Shown: one piece after another, positions 13,628 to 21,982 of the stretch
How positions within the stretch are numbered: the stretch's first letter is position 1
Layout of the letters: every line of letters starts with the position of its first letter
Origin: Qipengyuania polymorpha
GTDB taxonomy: Bacteria; Pseudomonadota; Alphaproteobacteria; Sphingomonadales; Sphingomonadaceae
Direction: 5' to 3'
DNA: 64,000 bases
NCBI RefSeq assembly: GCF_019711435.1
Contig: NZ_JAIGNK010000003.1
Span: 248,001 to 312,000, forward strand
Program-made: the position numbers and the translations under genes
Notes under the pieces: generated by a model
Seen by the model: only the letters and a program-made list of their open reading frames with translations
What the model was told of the DNA's origin: nothing
The model's database searches: none

Positions 13628-15064
13628 ATGGGCAAGGAAACCGGCTTTCTCGAATACGAGCGCGAGGATCGCACCTATCTCGACCCCGCGGAGCGCCTGA
13701 AGAACTACAAGGAATTCACCGTTCCGCACGACAAAGGCGCGCTGCAACGCCAGGCCGCGCGCTGCATGAATTGCGGCATTCCCTATTGTCACAACGGCTG
13801 TCCGGTGAACAACATCATCCCGGACTGGAACCACCTCGTTTACGAAGACGACTGGAAGAACGCGCTCGAGGTCCTGCACTCGACCAACAACTTCCCCGAG
13901 TTCACTGGCCGCGTCTGCCCCGCCCCGTGCGAGGCCGCCTGCACGCTCAACATCGTCGACGCTCCGGTGACGATCAAATCGATCGAATGCGCGATCATCG
14001 ACCGCGGGTTCAAGGAAGGCTGGGTCAAGCCGCAGCCCGCAGAAAAGCAGACCGGCAAGTCGGTCGCGGTCATCGGCTCTGGCCCGGCAGGCCTCGCCGC
14101 CGCGCAGCAATTGGCGCGCGCAGGCCATGCCGTCACCGTGTTCGAAAAGAGCGACCGCATCGGCGGGCTGCTTCGCTACGGCATCCCCGACTTCAAGATG
14201 GAAAAGCACCTCATCAACCGCCGCGCGGTGCAGATGGAGGCAGAGGGCGTGCAGTTCCGCACCTCCAGCGAAGTCGGCGTGGAAGTCAGCTTCGAAGCGT
14301 TGAAGGAGAATTTCGACGCGGTCGTGCTGGCAGGCGGCGCGGAGGAAGCGCGCAAGCTCGACATTCCCGGCTCCGAACTGTCGGGCGTGCGCTTGGCTAT
14401 GGAATTCCTTACCCAGCAGAACAAGCGCAATGCGGGCGACGACGAAGTGCGCGCCGCCCCGCGCGGCAGCCTGACCGCGACCGACAAGCATGTCATCGTC
14501 ATCGGCGGCGGCGACACCGGCAGCGACTGCGTCGGCACGAGCAACCGCCAGGGCGCGGCTAGCGTCACCCAGCTCGAAATCATGCCCAAGCCGCCCGAAC
14601 ACGAGGACAAGGCGCTGACCTGGCCCGACTGGCCGGTCAAGCTGCGCACCTCCTCCAGCCACGAGGAAGGCGTCGAACGCGACTGGGCCGTGCTGACCAA
14701 GCGCGTGGTCGAGGAAGGCGGCGATGTCGCCGGCCTCGAATGCGTCCGCGTGGAATGGAAGGGCGGCAAGCTGGAAGAGGTGCCGGGCAGCGAATTCACG
14801 CTGAAAGCCGACCTCATCCTGCTCGCCATGGGCTTCACCGGCCCCAAGCGCCGCGGGTTGCTCGACCGGGCAGGCGTGGAGCTGGACGGGCGCGGCAATG
14901 TGAAGGCCGACACCAGCCGCTACGCCACCAGCGAACCGCACGTCTACGCCTGCGGCGACATGCGGCGCGGGCAGAGCCTGGTGGTGTGGGCGATCCGCGA
15001 GGGGCGGCAATGCGCCCGCGCGGTGGACGAGGCGCTGATGGGGGTCAGCGAACTGCCGAGGTAG
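13628..15064 (+). CDS. gltD: Glutamate synthase (NADPH), small subunit
   Basis: GltD passes electrons from NADPH through FAD and 4Fe-4S clusters to GltB. The protein has 478 residues. N-terminal iron-sulfur ligands are C46, C49, C54 and C58 ([17 protein letters not shown]), with a second set in CPAPCEAAC near 100. The FAD Rossmann motif [13 protein letters not shown] is near residue 150 and the NADPH motif GGGDTGSDC near 295; a closing [16 protein letters not shown] segment completes the flavin site. I start it at ATG 13628 because AAGGA lies just upstream and the family's N-terminus (GFLEYER) begins there, although the frame is open 41 codons further upstream inside gltB. Confidence 0.97.
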   Translation: MGKETGFLEYEREDRTYLDPAERLKNYKEFTVPHDKGALQRQAARCMNCGIPYCHNGCPVNNIIPDWNHLVYEDDWKNALEVLHSTNNFPEFTGRVCPAPCEAACTLNIVDAPVTIKSIECAIIDRGFKEGWVKPQPAEKQTGKSVAVIGSGPAGLAAAQQLARAGHAVTVFEKSDRIGGLLRYGIPDFKMEKHLINRRAVQMEAEGVQFRTSSEVGVEVSFEALKENFDAVVLAGGAEEARKLDIPGSELSGVRLAMEFLTQQNKRNAGDDEVRAAPRGSLTATDKHVIVIGGGDTGSDCVGTSNRQGAASVTQLEIMPKPPEHEDKALTWPDWPVKLRTSSSHEEGVERDWAVLTKRVVEEGGDVAGLECVRVEWKGGKLEEVPGSEFTLKADLILLAMGFTGPKRRGLLDRAGVELDGRGNVKADTSRYATSEPHVYACGDMRRGQSLVVWAIREGRQCARAVDEALMGVSELPR

Positions 15065-15170
15065 GCCGTCTCCCGCCGATTCGACCCGCAAAACGAATTA
15101 GAGTAGGATAGCCGCTCGCTAGAACAGAATAACGCACGCATCGCGGGTCGCTTGGAGAAGGGGATCTAAG

Positions 15171-16355
15171 ATGAGCATACGCATGTGTGCAGCCCTTATG
15201 GGCGTCTCAATGATGACGGCACCAGCGGCCCTCGCGCAATCGGTCGGCGACCCGGTGATCGACACCTTTGTCTGCACTTTCGTCGACGGACCGGTGAGCG
15301 TGACTTACGAAGCCAATCGCGCGGCAAACGAGGCGGGCGGGCGCCTGCTTCACACCTATTCCCGCATTTTCAACGGTTTCGCCCTTCGTGTTTCCGACAA
15401 AGCGATTGACAGGCTCGTCGAACGGAACCCGATGATCATGGGGTGTTCCCAGGCAGTCTATGTCGGATTGCCCGATGCCGGAGCAGCCGCCCGTGGCGCC
15501 CCCAAGCCGGATAACGGCGGTGGGAAACCCGACAATGGCGGAGGCGGGAAGCCGGGAGGTGGCGGCGGCAGCGACCAGACCGTTCCATGGGGTGTGGCCC
15601 GAGTCGGCAGCGGCACGCCCAACGGCAATGCCGCGTGGGTCGTCGACACGGGAGTGGACGTTGACAACCCCGACCTCAACCTCGTCGGCAGCGCCGAATT
15701 CCTCACGGCAGAGACCTTCGGCGGCAATGCGAATTCCGTCGACGACCTAAACGGACATGGCACCCACGTCGCCGGCACGATCGCCGCGATCGACAATACG
15801 GTTGGCGTTGTTGGCGTGGCACCGGGAGCGCCAGTCCATTCGGTGCGTGTGCTAGATTCGGTCGGTGTCGCGCCGGATAGCGATGTTGCAGCAGGCCTGG
15901 ATTTCGTGGCAGCCAACGCTTTACCGGGCGATGTGGTCAATCTGAGCCTCACGGCGGACCAGGGATCGACCATCCTCGATACCGGGGTGCAGGCCTTGGC
16001 CGAAGGAGGCGTATACGTGGTGATGGCCGCCGGAAACAGCGGCGTTAACGTCGACACATCCTCCGTATCGCCTGCTTACAACAATGGTTCGAATCTCTTC
16101 ACCGTGTCCGCCATCGACAAGCGCAGCAACCTTGCGTCTTTCTCGAATTACGGCGCTTCGGTGGATTACGCAGAGCCGGGAGTGCGGATACTCTCCCTGG
16201 CTCCGGGCGGCGGCACCACCAACAAAGACGGCACCTCCATGGCCGCTCCCCACCTCAGCGGCATTCTCCTGGTGACCGGGGGCAGCGTTGGGGCAGACGG
16301 TCAGGTCAAGCGAGACAAGGACGGAATTGCAGAACCGGTAGGGGTTCTGCCCTGA
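15171..16355 (+). CDS. Secreted S8 (subtilisin-like) serine protease
   Basis: A 394-residue extracellular or periplasmic subtilase. A signal peptide ends near ALAQ at residue 23. Residues 28-105 look like an I9-type inhibitor propeptide (LLHTYSRIFNGFALRVSD is the typical core). A Gly/Asn/Lys-Pro linker at about 110-140 with repeated KPDNGGG units joins it to the catalytic domain. The triad is D159 (VVDTGVDVD), H196 (NGHGTHVAG) and S356 (DGTSMAAPH), with the oxyanion-hole Asn in AAGNSG. The domain is short, and no sorting or autotransporter tail follows. GGAGAAGGGG precedes the ATG. Nothing next to it suggests a substrate. Confidence 0.92.
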   Translation: MSIRMCAALMGVSMMTAPAALAQSVGDPVIDTFVCTFVDGPVSVTYEANRAANEAGGRLLHTYSRIFNGFALRVSDKAIDRLVERNPMIMGCSQAVYVGLPDAGAAARGAPKPDNGGGKPDNGGGGKPGGGGGSDQTVPWGVARVGSGTPNGNAAWVVDTGVDVDNPDLNLVGSAEFLTAETFGGNANSVDDLNGHGTHVAGTIAAIDNTVGVVGVAPGAPVHSVRVLDSVGVAPDSDVAAGLDFVAANALPGDVVNLSLTADQGSTILDTGVQALAEGGVYVVMAAGNSGVNVDTSSVSPAYNNGSNLFTVSAIDKRSNLASFSNYGASVDYAEPGVRILSLAPGGGTTNKDGTSMAAPHLSGILLVTGGSVGADGQVKRDKDGIAEPVGVLP

Positions 16356-16364
16356 CCGGCAGCT

Positions 16365-16688
16365 TCATGCGCACTCGACACAGCGCGCCACGCTCGGATC
16401 ATGCGCCAGCCGCTTCTCGGCAATCTCGTTGCCGCAGGCGGTGCACCAGCCCCACTCACCCTCATCAAGTCTCGCCAGCGCCGCTTCTATCCGCGCACGT
16501 TCGGCCACGCGCCGCCGGGCAGTTGCTTGCGCCATCGCCTGCTGCTGCAGCGCATCCATCCGGCTGAGGCGACCGACGCTGTCCTGTCGCAGCTCGACCG
16601 TATCGCGCGAATCCGCATTGGCCGCGTCTTCCGCCTCGAGCGCCTCGCGCCGCGCGATCAAATGGGAACGGACCTCGTATTCGGTCAT
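16365..16688 (-). CDS. DksA/TraR-type C4 zinc-finger protein
   Basis: A 107-residue protein with an N-terminal alpha-helical part (residues 1-70, Arg/Ala/Glu-rich, probably a coiled-coil hairpin) and a C-terminal four-cysteine zinc finger, CTACGNEI at about 82-89 and CVEC at the very end. This is the DksA/TraR pattern; full-size DksA is about 150 residues, so this is a short paralogue like those that bind the RNA polymerase secondary channel. An acidic DxxDA tip expected for true DksA activity is not evident, so an effect on transcription is only an inference. Its ATG overlaps the ung stop by 4 bases, so it is translationally coupled to ung. Confidence 0.82.
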   Translation of the reverse strand: MTEYEVRSHLIARREALEAEDAANADSRDTVELRQDSVGRLSRMDALQQQAMAQATARRRVAERARIEAALARLDEGEWGWCTACGNEIAEKRLAHDPSVARCVECA

Positions 16689-17365
16689 AGCGACCAGTCC
16701 ACCGCCCCGCGCCCACGGTCCTCCAGGAAGCTGTTGGAACGGCTGAAGGGCTTCGACCCGAAAAACCCGCGGTGCGCCGAGAGCGGGCTGGGGTGGGGGC
16801 TCTCGATCACGAGGTGCCGTCCCCCGCGCAATCCTTCGATCCGCTTGGCCTTGGCCTGCGCATGGCTGCCCCAGAGGATGAAGACGCTGGGCGCCTCGCG
16901 CGCCGCGACCGCCGCGACGCAGGCATCGGTCACCGCGTCCCAGCCGCGCCCCGCATGGCTTCCCGCCTGCCCCGCCTCGACCGTCAGCGTGTTGTTGAGC
17001 AGCAGCACGCCCTCGCGCGCCCACTTGGTGAGGTCGCCATGGGCAGGCATCTCGATGCCAAGGTCGGCTTCCAGCTCCTTGTAGATGTTGCGCAAAGACG
17101 GCGGCAGCTTCACCCCCTCGGGCACGGAGAAGCTCAGCCCCATCGCCTGCCCCGGTCCGTGGTAGGGATCCTGCCCGAGAATCACGACCTTCACCGAGTC
17201 CAGCGGGGTCAGCTCCAGCGCTTTCAACCGGCTGCCGCGCGGCGGATAGACGGTCTTTCCCGCATCTTCTTCCGTCCGCAGCCAGCCGCCCAGCGCCCGC
17301 GCCTCCTCGCTCGCCAGGACGGGGTCGAGGACGGGTTTCCAGCCGGCAGGGACACTCTCGGTCAT
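16685..17365 (-). CDS. ung: Uracil-DNA glycosylase (family 1)
   Basis: Ung excises uracil from DNA as the first step of base-excision repair. It has 226 residues, the usual length. The water-activating loop GQDPYHG (D66 as general base), PPSLRNIYKE, the LLLNNTLTVEAG segment with the uracil-binding Asn, and the leucine loop HPSPLSAHRGFFG near the C-terminus are all present. It is divergent from rnd and its stop overlaps the start of the zinc-finger gene. Confidence 0.96.
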   Translation of the reverse strand: MTESVPAGWKPVLDPVLASEEARALGGWLRTEEDAGKTVYPPRGSRLKALELTPLDSVKVVILGQDPYHGPGQAMGLSFSVPEGVKLPPSLRNIYKELEADLGIEMPAHGDLTKWAREGVLLLNNTLTVEAGQAGSHAGRGWDAVTDACVAAVAAREAPSVFILWGSHAQAKAKRIEGLRGGRHLVIESPHPSPLSAHRGFFGSKPFSRSNSFLEDRGRGAVDWSL

Positions 17366-17409
17366 CGCCGCCTTTCTGGACCCGCGGCGCGCCCGCGACC
17401 AGAGGCCCC

Positions 17410-17445
17410 TTCCCTACAATCCCCAATCCGCCTAAGGCCCACCCC
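17410..17445 (+). promoter_or_regulatory. Candidate promoter giving a leaderless rnd transcript
   Basis: TTCCCT (17410-17415), a 17-base spacer and TAAGGC (17433-17438) lie 7 bases before the ATG at 17446. No Shine-Dalgarno sequence is visible in the C-rich stretch between, which favours a leaderless start. Confidence 0.35.
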
Positions 17446-18066
17446 ATGGCAGTGCATTTCCACGAAGAAGACCTTCCCGAAGGCGTCCTCGCCGATGGCC
17501 CGGTGGCCGTCGATACCGAAACCATGGGTCTCGTCACCATCCGCGACCGGCTGTGCGTCGTGCAGATCAGCGACGGCAAGGGCGACGAGCATCTCGTGCG
17601 CTTCGGCCCCGACAGCGATTACGACGCGCCGAACCTCAAGGCCGTGCTGGCCGATCCAGAGCGCCTCAAGCTGTTCCACTTCGCGCGCTTCGACCTTGCG
17701 GCCATCGAATATTACCTCGGGGTGACTGCAGCGCCGTGCTATTGCACAAAGATCGCCAGCAAGCTGGTACGCACCTACACCGACCGCCACGGGCTCAAGA
17801 ACCTCGTCGAGGAACTGCTTGGCGAAAGCATTTCCAAGGCGCAGCAGTCGAGCGACTGGGGCGGGCCGGAGCTCAACCAGGCGCAGCAGGACTATGCCGC
17901 AAGCGACGTGCGTTTCCTCCACCGGATGAAGGAAGAGCTCGACCGCCGGCTCGAACGCGAGGGCCGCACCGAACTGGCGCAGGCCTGCTTCGATTTCCTT
18001 CCCGCCCGCGCGCATCTCGACATTCTCGGCTGGCAGGACCACGATATTTTCAGCCATATGGGCTGA
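17446..18066 (+). CDS. rnd: Short ribonuclease D (3'-5' exonuclease domain only)
   Basis: A DEDD-family 3'-5' exoribonuclease of 206 residues. Exo I is VAVDTETMGL (Asp and Glu near 23-25), Exo II is in FHFARFDLAAIEYY near 80, and Exo III is the YAASDVRFLH segment with catalytic Tyr and Asp near 150. E. coli RNase D is about 375 residues with C-terminal HRDC domains; these are absent here, as in many alphaproteobacterial homologues, so it probably acts on tRNA or other small RNA 3' ends. It heads a string with lptC and lptA on the same strand. The gene symbol is by family and not by proven function. Confidence 0.88.
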   Translation: MAVHFHEEDLPEGVLADGPVAVDTETMGLVTIRDRLCVVQISDGKGDEHLVRFGPDSDYDAPNLKAVLADPERLKLFHFARFDLAAIEYYLGVTAAPCYCTKIASKLVRTYTDRHGLKNLVEELLGESISKAQQSSDWGGPELNQAQQDYAASDVRFLHRMKEELDRRLEREGRTELAQACFDFLPARAHLDILGWQDHDIFSHMG

Positions 18067-18083
18067 TGGAGCGTTAGGCAGAC

Positions 18084-18755
18084 ATGGTATTCCGGAGCAG
18101 GCGCAGGATCGAAACGCAGGAGGCGAAGCAGCTACGCTCGCGCCGCCAGCATTTCGCCATGCCCGGCGGGAGCCATGACAAGCTCGTGCGCTTCCTCGCC
18201 CGTGCGCTGCCGATGGCCGTCGGCGTGGTCGCTGCGCTGATGGTGATTACTCCGCTCAGCCCACGCGGCGAAATCAGCTTCCTGCTCGACCGCAACGAAG
18301 TCGCCGTCATCACCGAGCGGCTGCGTGTCGACAACGCGCTCTATCGCGGACAGGACGAGCAGGGACGGCCCTTCTCGCTCACCGCGGGCGAGGCGGTGCA
18401 AAAGTCGAGCGTCGAGGGCATCGTGCGCATGGACGACCTCGTCGCGCGGCTGCTGATGAAGGAAGGCCCCGCCCGCGTCGAAGCGCCCGGCGGGCAGTAT
18501 GACATCAACGAAGAAGTGGTCGACGTGAACGGCACCATGCGCATGGAAGCCGCCGACGGCTATTCGATGCGCGCGAGCGGCGTGTCGCTCGACCTGAAAG
18601 ACAAGACGCTCGAAGGCGCAGGCGGGGTCGAGGGCGCCATTCCGGCGGGCACTTTCCGCGCCAACCGCCTCGATGCCGACTTGGACGAACGCAGGATTAC
18701 ACTCTCGGGCAATGCGCGTCTGCGCATGGAACCCGGAAAGCTGAGGATGCCATGA
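18084..18755 (+). CDS. lptC: LPS export ABC transporter periplasmic protein LptC
   Basis: LptC anchors the periplasmic bridge that moves lipopolysaccharide from the LptBFG transporter to LptA. The 223-residue protein has a basic cytoplasmic N-terminus (about 1-35), one membrane segment (about 38-57, ALPMAVGVVAALMVI) and a beta-jellyroll periplasmic part with alternating short strands such as VEAPGGQYDI and LSGNARLRM. Sequence identity between LptC proteins is low, so the call rests on topology, size and the adjacent lptA. It overlaps lptA by 4 bases. Confidence 0.87.
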   Translation: MVFRSRRRIETQEAKQLRSRRQHFAMPGGSHDKLVRFLARALPMAVGVVAALMVITPLSPRGEISFLLDRNEVAVITERLRVDNALYRGQDEQGRPFSLTAGEAVQKSSVEGIVRMDDLVARLLMKEGPARVEAPGGQYDINEEVVDVNGTMRMEAADGYSMRASGVSLDLKDKTLEGAGGVEGAIPAGTFRANRLDADLDERRITLSGNARLRMEPGKLRMP

Positions 18756-19306
18756 TGAAACGCCACCTGCCCACCATGGCGAAAAGCGCCGCGCTCGGCT
18801 TCGTGCTGACCTGCGCCGGGTTTGCCGGTATCCAGCTTTCCGCGCAGGCGATTGCGGGGCACAATTCGAACGCGCCCGTTTCCTATGCTGCCGACCGGAT
18901 CGAGTTGCAGGACCGGCAGAACCGCGTGGTGCTCTCGGGCAATGTGCAGATCACGCAAGGCGGGCTCAACCTCAATGCGGCGCGCACCATCGTGAACTAC
19001 ACCGATGCGGGCAGCCTCAAGATCCAGCGCATCATGGCGACTGGCGGCGTGAACGTGGCGCGCGGCAACGAGCGCGCTAGGGGCGATACCGCAGTCTATG
19101 ATTTCAACCGCCGCATCATCACCATGGCGGGCAATGTCCGGCTCAACCGCGGCGGCGATACGCTGAACGGCGGACGGCTGGTCATCGACCTTGCCAGCGG
19201 CGTTTCCAGCATCGACGGGCGCGCGAGCGGCTCTTCGGGCGTGACCGGCAGCGGCAGCACGAATTCGGACGGCCGCGTCACCGGCACCTTCTCCGTCCCC
19301 GACTGA
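18752..19306 (+). CDS. lptA: LPS transport periplasmic protein LptA (OstA-like)
   Basis: LptA polymerises into the periplasmic LPS bridge. The 184-residue product has a signal peptide (cleavage after AQAIA near 34), then an OstA-like beta-jellyroll: VSYAADRIELQDRQNRVVLSGNV near residue 45 and a second strand repeat DTAVYDFNRRIITMAGNVRLN near 110. The tail is rich in Gly, Ser and Thr. Its start codon lies within the lptC end, and its stop shares a base with the next start (TGATG), so translation is coupled along the string. lptB, which usually follows, is absent here and replaced by a nucleotidyltransferase-like gene. Confidence 0.9.
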   Translation: MMKRHLPTMAKSAALGFVLTCAGFAGIQLSAQAIAGHNSNAPVSYAADRIELQDRQNRVVLSGNVQITQGGLNLNAARTIVNYTDAGSLKIQRIMATGGVNVARGNERARGDTAVYDFNRRIITMAGNVRLNRGGDTLNGGRLVIDLASGVSSIDGRASGSSGVTGSGSTNSDGRVTGTFSVPD

Positions 19307-20460
19307 TGACCCGCGCCCGTATCGGGCGAGCGCTGCTGGCGCTGTGCGGACATCGCTCGGGCGAGGCGGAAGGGCTGTCGGCGCAGGAGTGGCAGGAGCT
19401 TGATGCGCTCGCCGACCAGCACAGGCTGCGGCCTTTGCTCCATGGCAGGCTAACTCGCGGCGAAATCACTGCCCCGCCTGCGGACGTCGCCGCCCTCTGG
19501 CAAGAGGCGCACCGCGCCAACGCCATCACCATGCTCTCCCAGCGCCGCGCCCTGTTGCAAGCGATGGAAGTGCTGGCCGGAGAGGGCATCGGTGCGGTCG
19601 CGCTCAAAGGCTCGGCGCTTGCGTGGACCGTCTGGCCTGCACCTGCCGAACGGGTGATGCGCGATATCGATCTCATCGTCGCTGCCCACAATGCGTCTGG
19701 CGGATACAAGGCGCTGCGAGGCGCGGGATGGGAGGCTCCTGAACTCTCCGATGCGCAACTGGCCGAGTTCGCCAAGGCCGAAACCCATCTCCCCCCGCTT
19801 CATTCGCCCGAGGGGGTGATGTGCGAATTGCATGCGCATGTCTGGGGCCGCCCGCCGCTGCCCGGCTCACCCATGCCCGCGAGCGACGATGCGCATTTGC
19901 TCGGTCATGCGCGGCATTCGGAGAAGCTCGGCATGGCGATTCCGGCAGCCGAGGACATGCTGGCGCATCTCGTGGTCCACGCTGCATGCTCGCACCTGCT
20001 CAATGTCGGACCGATGGCGCTGGTCGATATCGACCTGTGGTGCGCGAAGAAGGTCATCGACTGGCCTGCCTATTGGGAGAGGGCGAAGGGCGACGGCTTC
20101 GACCGGCCCTCGGCGCTGGTCTTCGCGCTGGTCGACAGGTGGCGGAGGCCGGGTTTCCTCGCGGGCACAAAAAGCCCGCTGGATGTCGACGACGATGTTC
20201 TTGACGAGAGCGAACTGCTGCTCGTGCAGGACCTCGACGCACGCAAGGATGTCAGCGCCATCGCCTCGCTCTCGGCGGGAAAATTGGGCGGACGCTTCGA
20301 GCAACACCCCCTCGACCGCGCCGAAGGTCGGACCAGTTTCAGTCAGCGCATCGGACAGCTTGCGAGGCGCACGGCCTCGCTGGGCCGCAGCCTGCTCTCG
20401 CGCGAGACTCGCCGCGATGGCCTTGCCACCGCTCGCCTGCAGAAATGGATGGAGGGCTAG
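19306..20460 (+). CDS. Putative nucleotidyltransferase-family protein (PF14907-like)
   Basis: A 384-residue protein with the core of the uncharacterised nucleotidyltransferase group: an ALKGSAL segment near residue 100 followed by RVMRDIDLIV near 120, where the paired Asp residues resemble the metal-binding DxD of the polymerase-beta superfamily. An LVVHAACSH helix and a VDIDLW motif follow. These proteins are often found with polysaccharide or peptide-modification genes; here it directly follows lptA with a one-base overlap, so a role near LPS is possible but unproven. Its stop codon shares the palindrome CTAG with the convergent holA stop. Confidence 0.75.
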   Translation: MTRARIGRALLALCGHRSGEAEGLSAQEWQELDALADQHRLRPLLHGRLTRGEITAPPADVAALWQEAHRANAITMLSQRRALLQAMEVLAGEGIGAVALKGSALAWTVWPAPAERVMRDIDLIVAAHNASGGYKALRGAGWEAPELSDAQLAEFAKAETHLPPLHSPEGVMCELHAHVWGRPPLPGSPMPASDDAHLLGHARHSEKLGMAIPAAEDMLAHLVVHAACSHLLNVGPMALVDIDLWCAKKVIDWPAYWERAKGDGFDRPSALVFALVDRWRRPGFLAGTKSPLDVDDDVLDESELLLVQDLDARKDVSAIASLSAGKLGGRFEQHPLDRAEGRTSFSQRIGQLARRTASLGRSLLSRETRRDGLATARLQKWMEG

Positions 20461-21500
20461 CGGCGACCCGCGCCGGCAACGCGCGCGATTCCGGTCAGCC
20501 CCTGCGCGAGCAGCAATTCCGACGACTGGCTGTTCTGCAGCAATTCTCGGTGCAGTTCGGTTAGCCGCATCGTCAGACGGTCGAGCTTCGGCCCGCGCCA
20601 GCGCCCCACCTGCTCGGCAATATCGCGCTCTTCCTTCCAGAAGATGCCCAGCCGCGCCTTCTCGCCCTTGTCGAGATCCTGATAACGGCGATTACCCAGC
20701 GCCGCCGAAATCCGCGCCAGCTGCGCCGCGCGGCGCTCCACCGCGAGCAGCGTGCCGACCGGGTTGAGGCCGATTTGCTTCATCCGCGCAATCTCGGTCG
20801 CGACCTTGGCGCCCTGCCCGGCGAGCACCGCGTTGACGAGGCTGGCGAAACCGTCCTCCTCGCTCGCCGCACCGATGGCGTCGAGATGCTCCATATTCGC
20901 AGGCCGAGGCGATTGCGGCGTCGCATCGAGATAAGTCGCGAGCTTGGTCACTTCGCTCGAGGCCAGACGCACGTCGAGATTGGCGTTGCGCGCAATCCTC
21001 TCGGCCACTGCGCCATCGAGCTTCAGCCCCGCTGCATCGCCCATCGCGCGCACGCTCTGCGTTACCGAGCGCAAATCCGGCGGATAGAACATCGCCACCA
21101 CCGCATCTTTACGCTTCTCGAGCAGCTTCGCGGTGCGCGACTTGTCGGTGGCCCCGGTTGCGACGACCACCACGGGGCAGGCCTCGCCCGCGCCCATGTC
21201 GCCGGTTTCGAGCAGCGTCTTCAGTGCCTCATGCGCTTCGTCGCCCGCCACGCGGCACCAGATGTGGCGCTTGTCTCCGAAGAGTGAGGTGGAGCGCGCC
21301 TCGTCGCCCAGCTTGGCAGGGTCGGCGCGCAGTTCCGCGCCCGGGATTTCGACCCGCTCACCCGGATCGGGCAGCATGGCGACGATGTCGTTTGCCGCTG
21401 CGCTCGCGCCCGCCTCGTCCTGTCCGCAGAAGAAGAACACGCCGCAATTTTGCGCGGCATCGCGCGCCTTGGCGGCAAAGTCGCGCCCGGTCAGCTTCAC
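20457..21500 (-). CDS. holA: DNA polymerase III delta subunit
   Basis: The clamp-loader delta subunit opens the beta clamp. It has 347 residues, normal for the family. The N-terminal domain carries the VFFFCGQDEAG start (the LFLLYGxD-like strand) and SLFGDKRHIW near residue 72, the region that contacts the clamp. The middle and C-terminal helices include FASLVNAVLAGQGAKVATEIARM and the LLxxERRAAQLARI segment typical of HolA. The start overlaps the lptE stop by 4 bases, and leuS-lptE-holA is a known proteobacterial order, which supports the call. Confidence 0.93.
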   Translation of the reverse strand: MKLTGRDFAAKARDAAQNCGVFFFCGQDEAGASAAANDIVAMLPDPGERVEIPGAELRADPAKLGDEARSTSLFGDKRHIWCRVAGDEAHEALKTLLETGDMGAGEACPVVVVATGATDKSRTAKLLEKRKDAVVAMFYPPDLRSVTQSVRAMGDAAGLKLDGAVAERIARNANLDVRLASSEVTKLATYLDATPQSPRPANMEHLDAIGAASEEDGFASLVNAVLAGQGAKVATEIARMKQIGLNPVGTLLAVERRAAQLARISAALGNRRYQDLDKGEKARLGIFWKEERDIAEQVGRWRGPKLDRLTMRLTELHRELLQNSQSSELLLAQGLTGIARVAGAGRR

Positions 21501-21982
21501 CGGTTGCGCAGCGTCAGGGCGACGCGGGTGACGATCCGGTCCGCAATTTCGCGGCTGAGGTTTTCGAGCGCGGTGTTCTCTGCCGCGATGGTGGCATATT
21601 CGCTCGACACGACGTCGATGCCGGCGTCCGTACCCTCGGTCGCGTCGAGCAGGATTTCACCCGTGCTCGCATCGACCAGCTGGTAACGCGCGCGCAAGGT
21701 GCGGCGTTCGCGGCTGACCGTATCGTCGGCCAGCACGGCGAGGCCTTCGAGGCTATCGTCGAGGCGCACGTCGAGGCGATAGCGGAAGTCGGTCACGCCC
21801 GCTGCGCCCAGCCGGTCGTTCAGCGCATTGCGCACCAGCCAGCCGGCCTTGCCCTCGATGGGCGGTACATCGACCGCCGCCAGCCCCTGCGCCACTTCGC
21901 CGCTGCCGCCGCCCGCATACATGGGCGAGAGCGAGCAGGCCGAAAGGGCCAGCGAGGAAGCAAGGGCGAGAAGTATCCGCAT
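21497..21982 (-). CDS. lptE: LPS-assembly lipoprotein LptE
   Basis: LptE is the lipoprotein plug of the outer-membrane LptDE translocon. The 161-residue precursor has a signal peptide with lipobox LSAC, so lipidation is at Cys16, followed by LSPMYAG, a typical LptE start. The rest shows the alternating alpha/beta pattern (YRLDVRLDDS, RTLRARYQLVD, then an amphipathic helix to the C-terminus). LptE sequences are poorly conserved, but the position between leuS and holA is diagnostic. Its start shares one base with the leuS stop. Confidence 0.92.
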   Translation of the reverse strand: MRILLALASSLALSACSLSPMYAGGGSGEVAQGLAAVDVPPIEGKAGWLVRNALNDRLGAAGVTDFRYRLDVRLDDSLEGLAVLADDTVSRERRTLRARYQLVDASTGEILLDATEGTDAGIDVVSSEYATIAAENTALENLSREIADRIVTRVALTLRNR

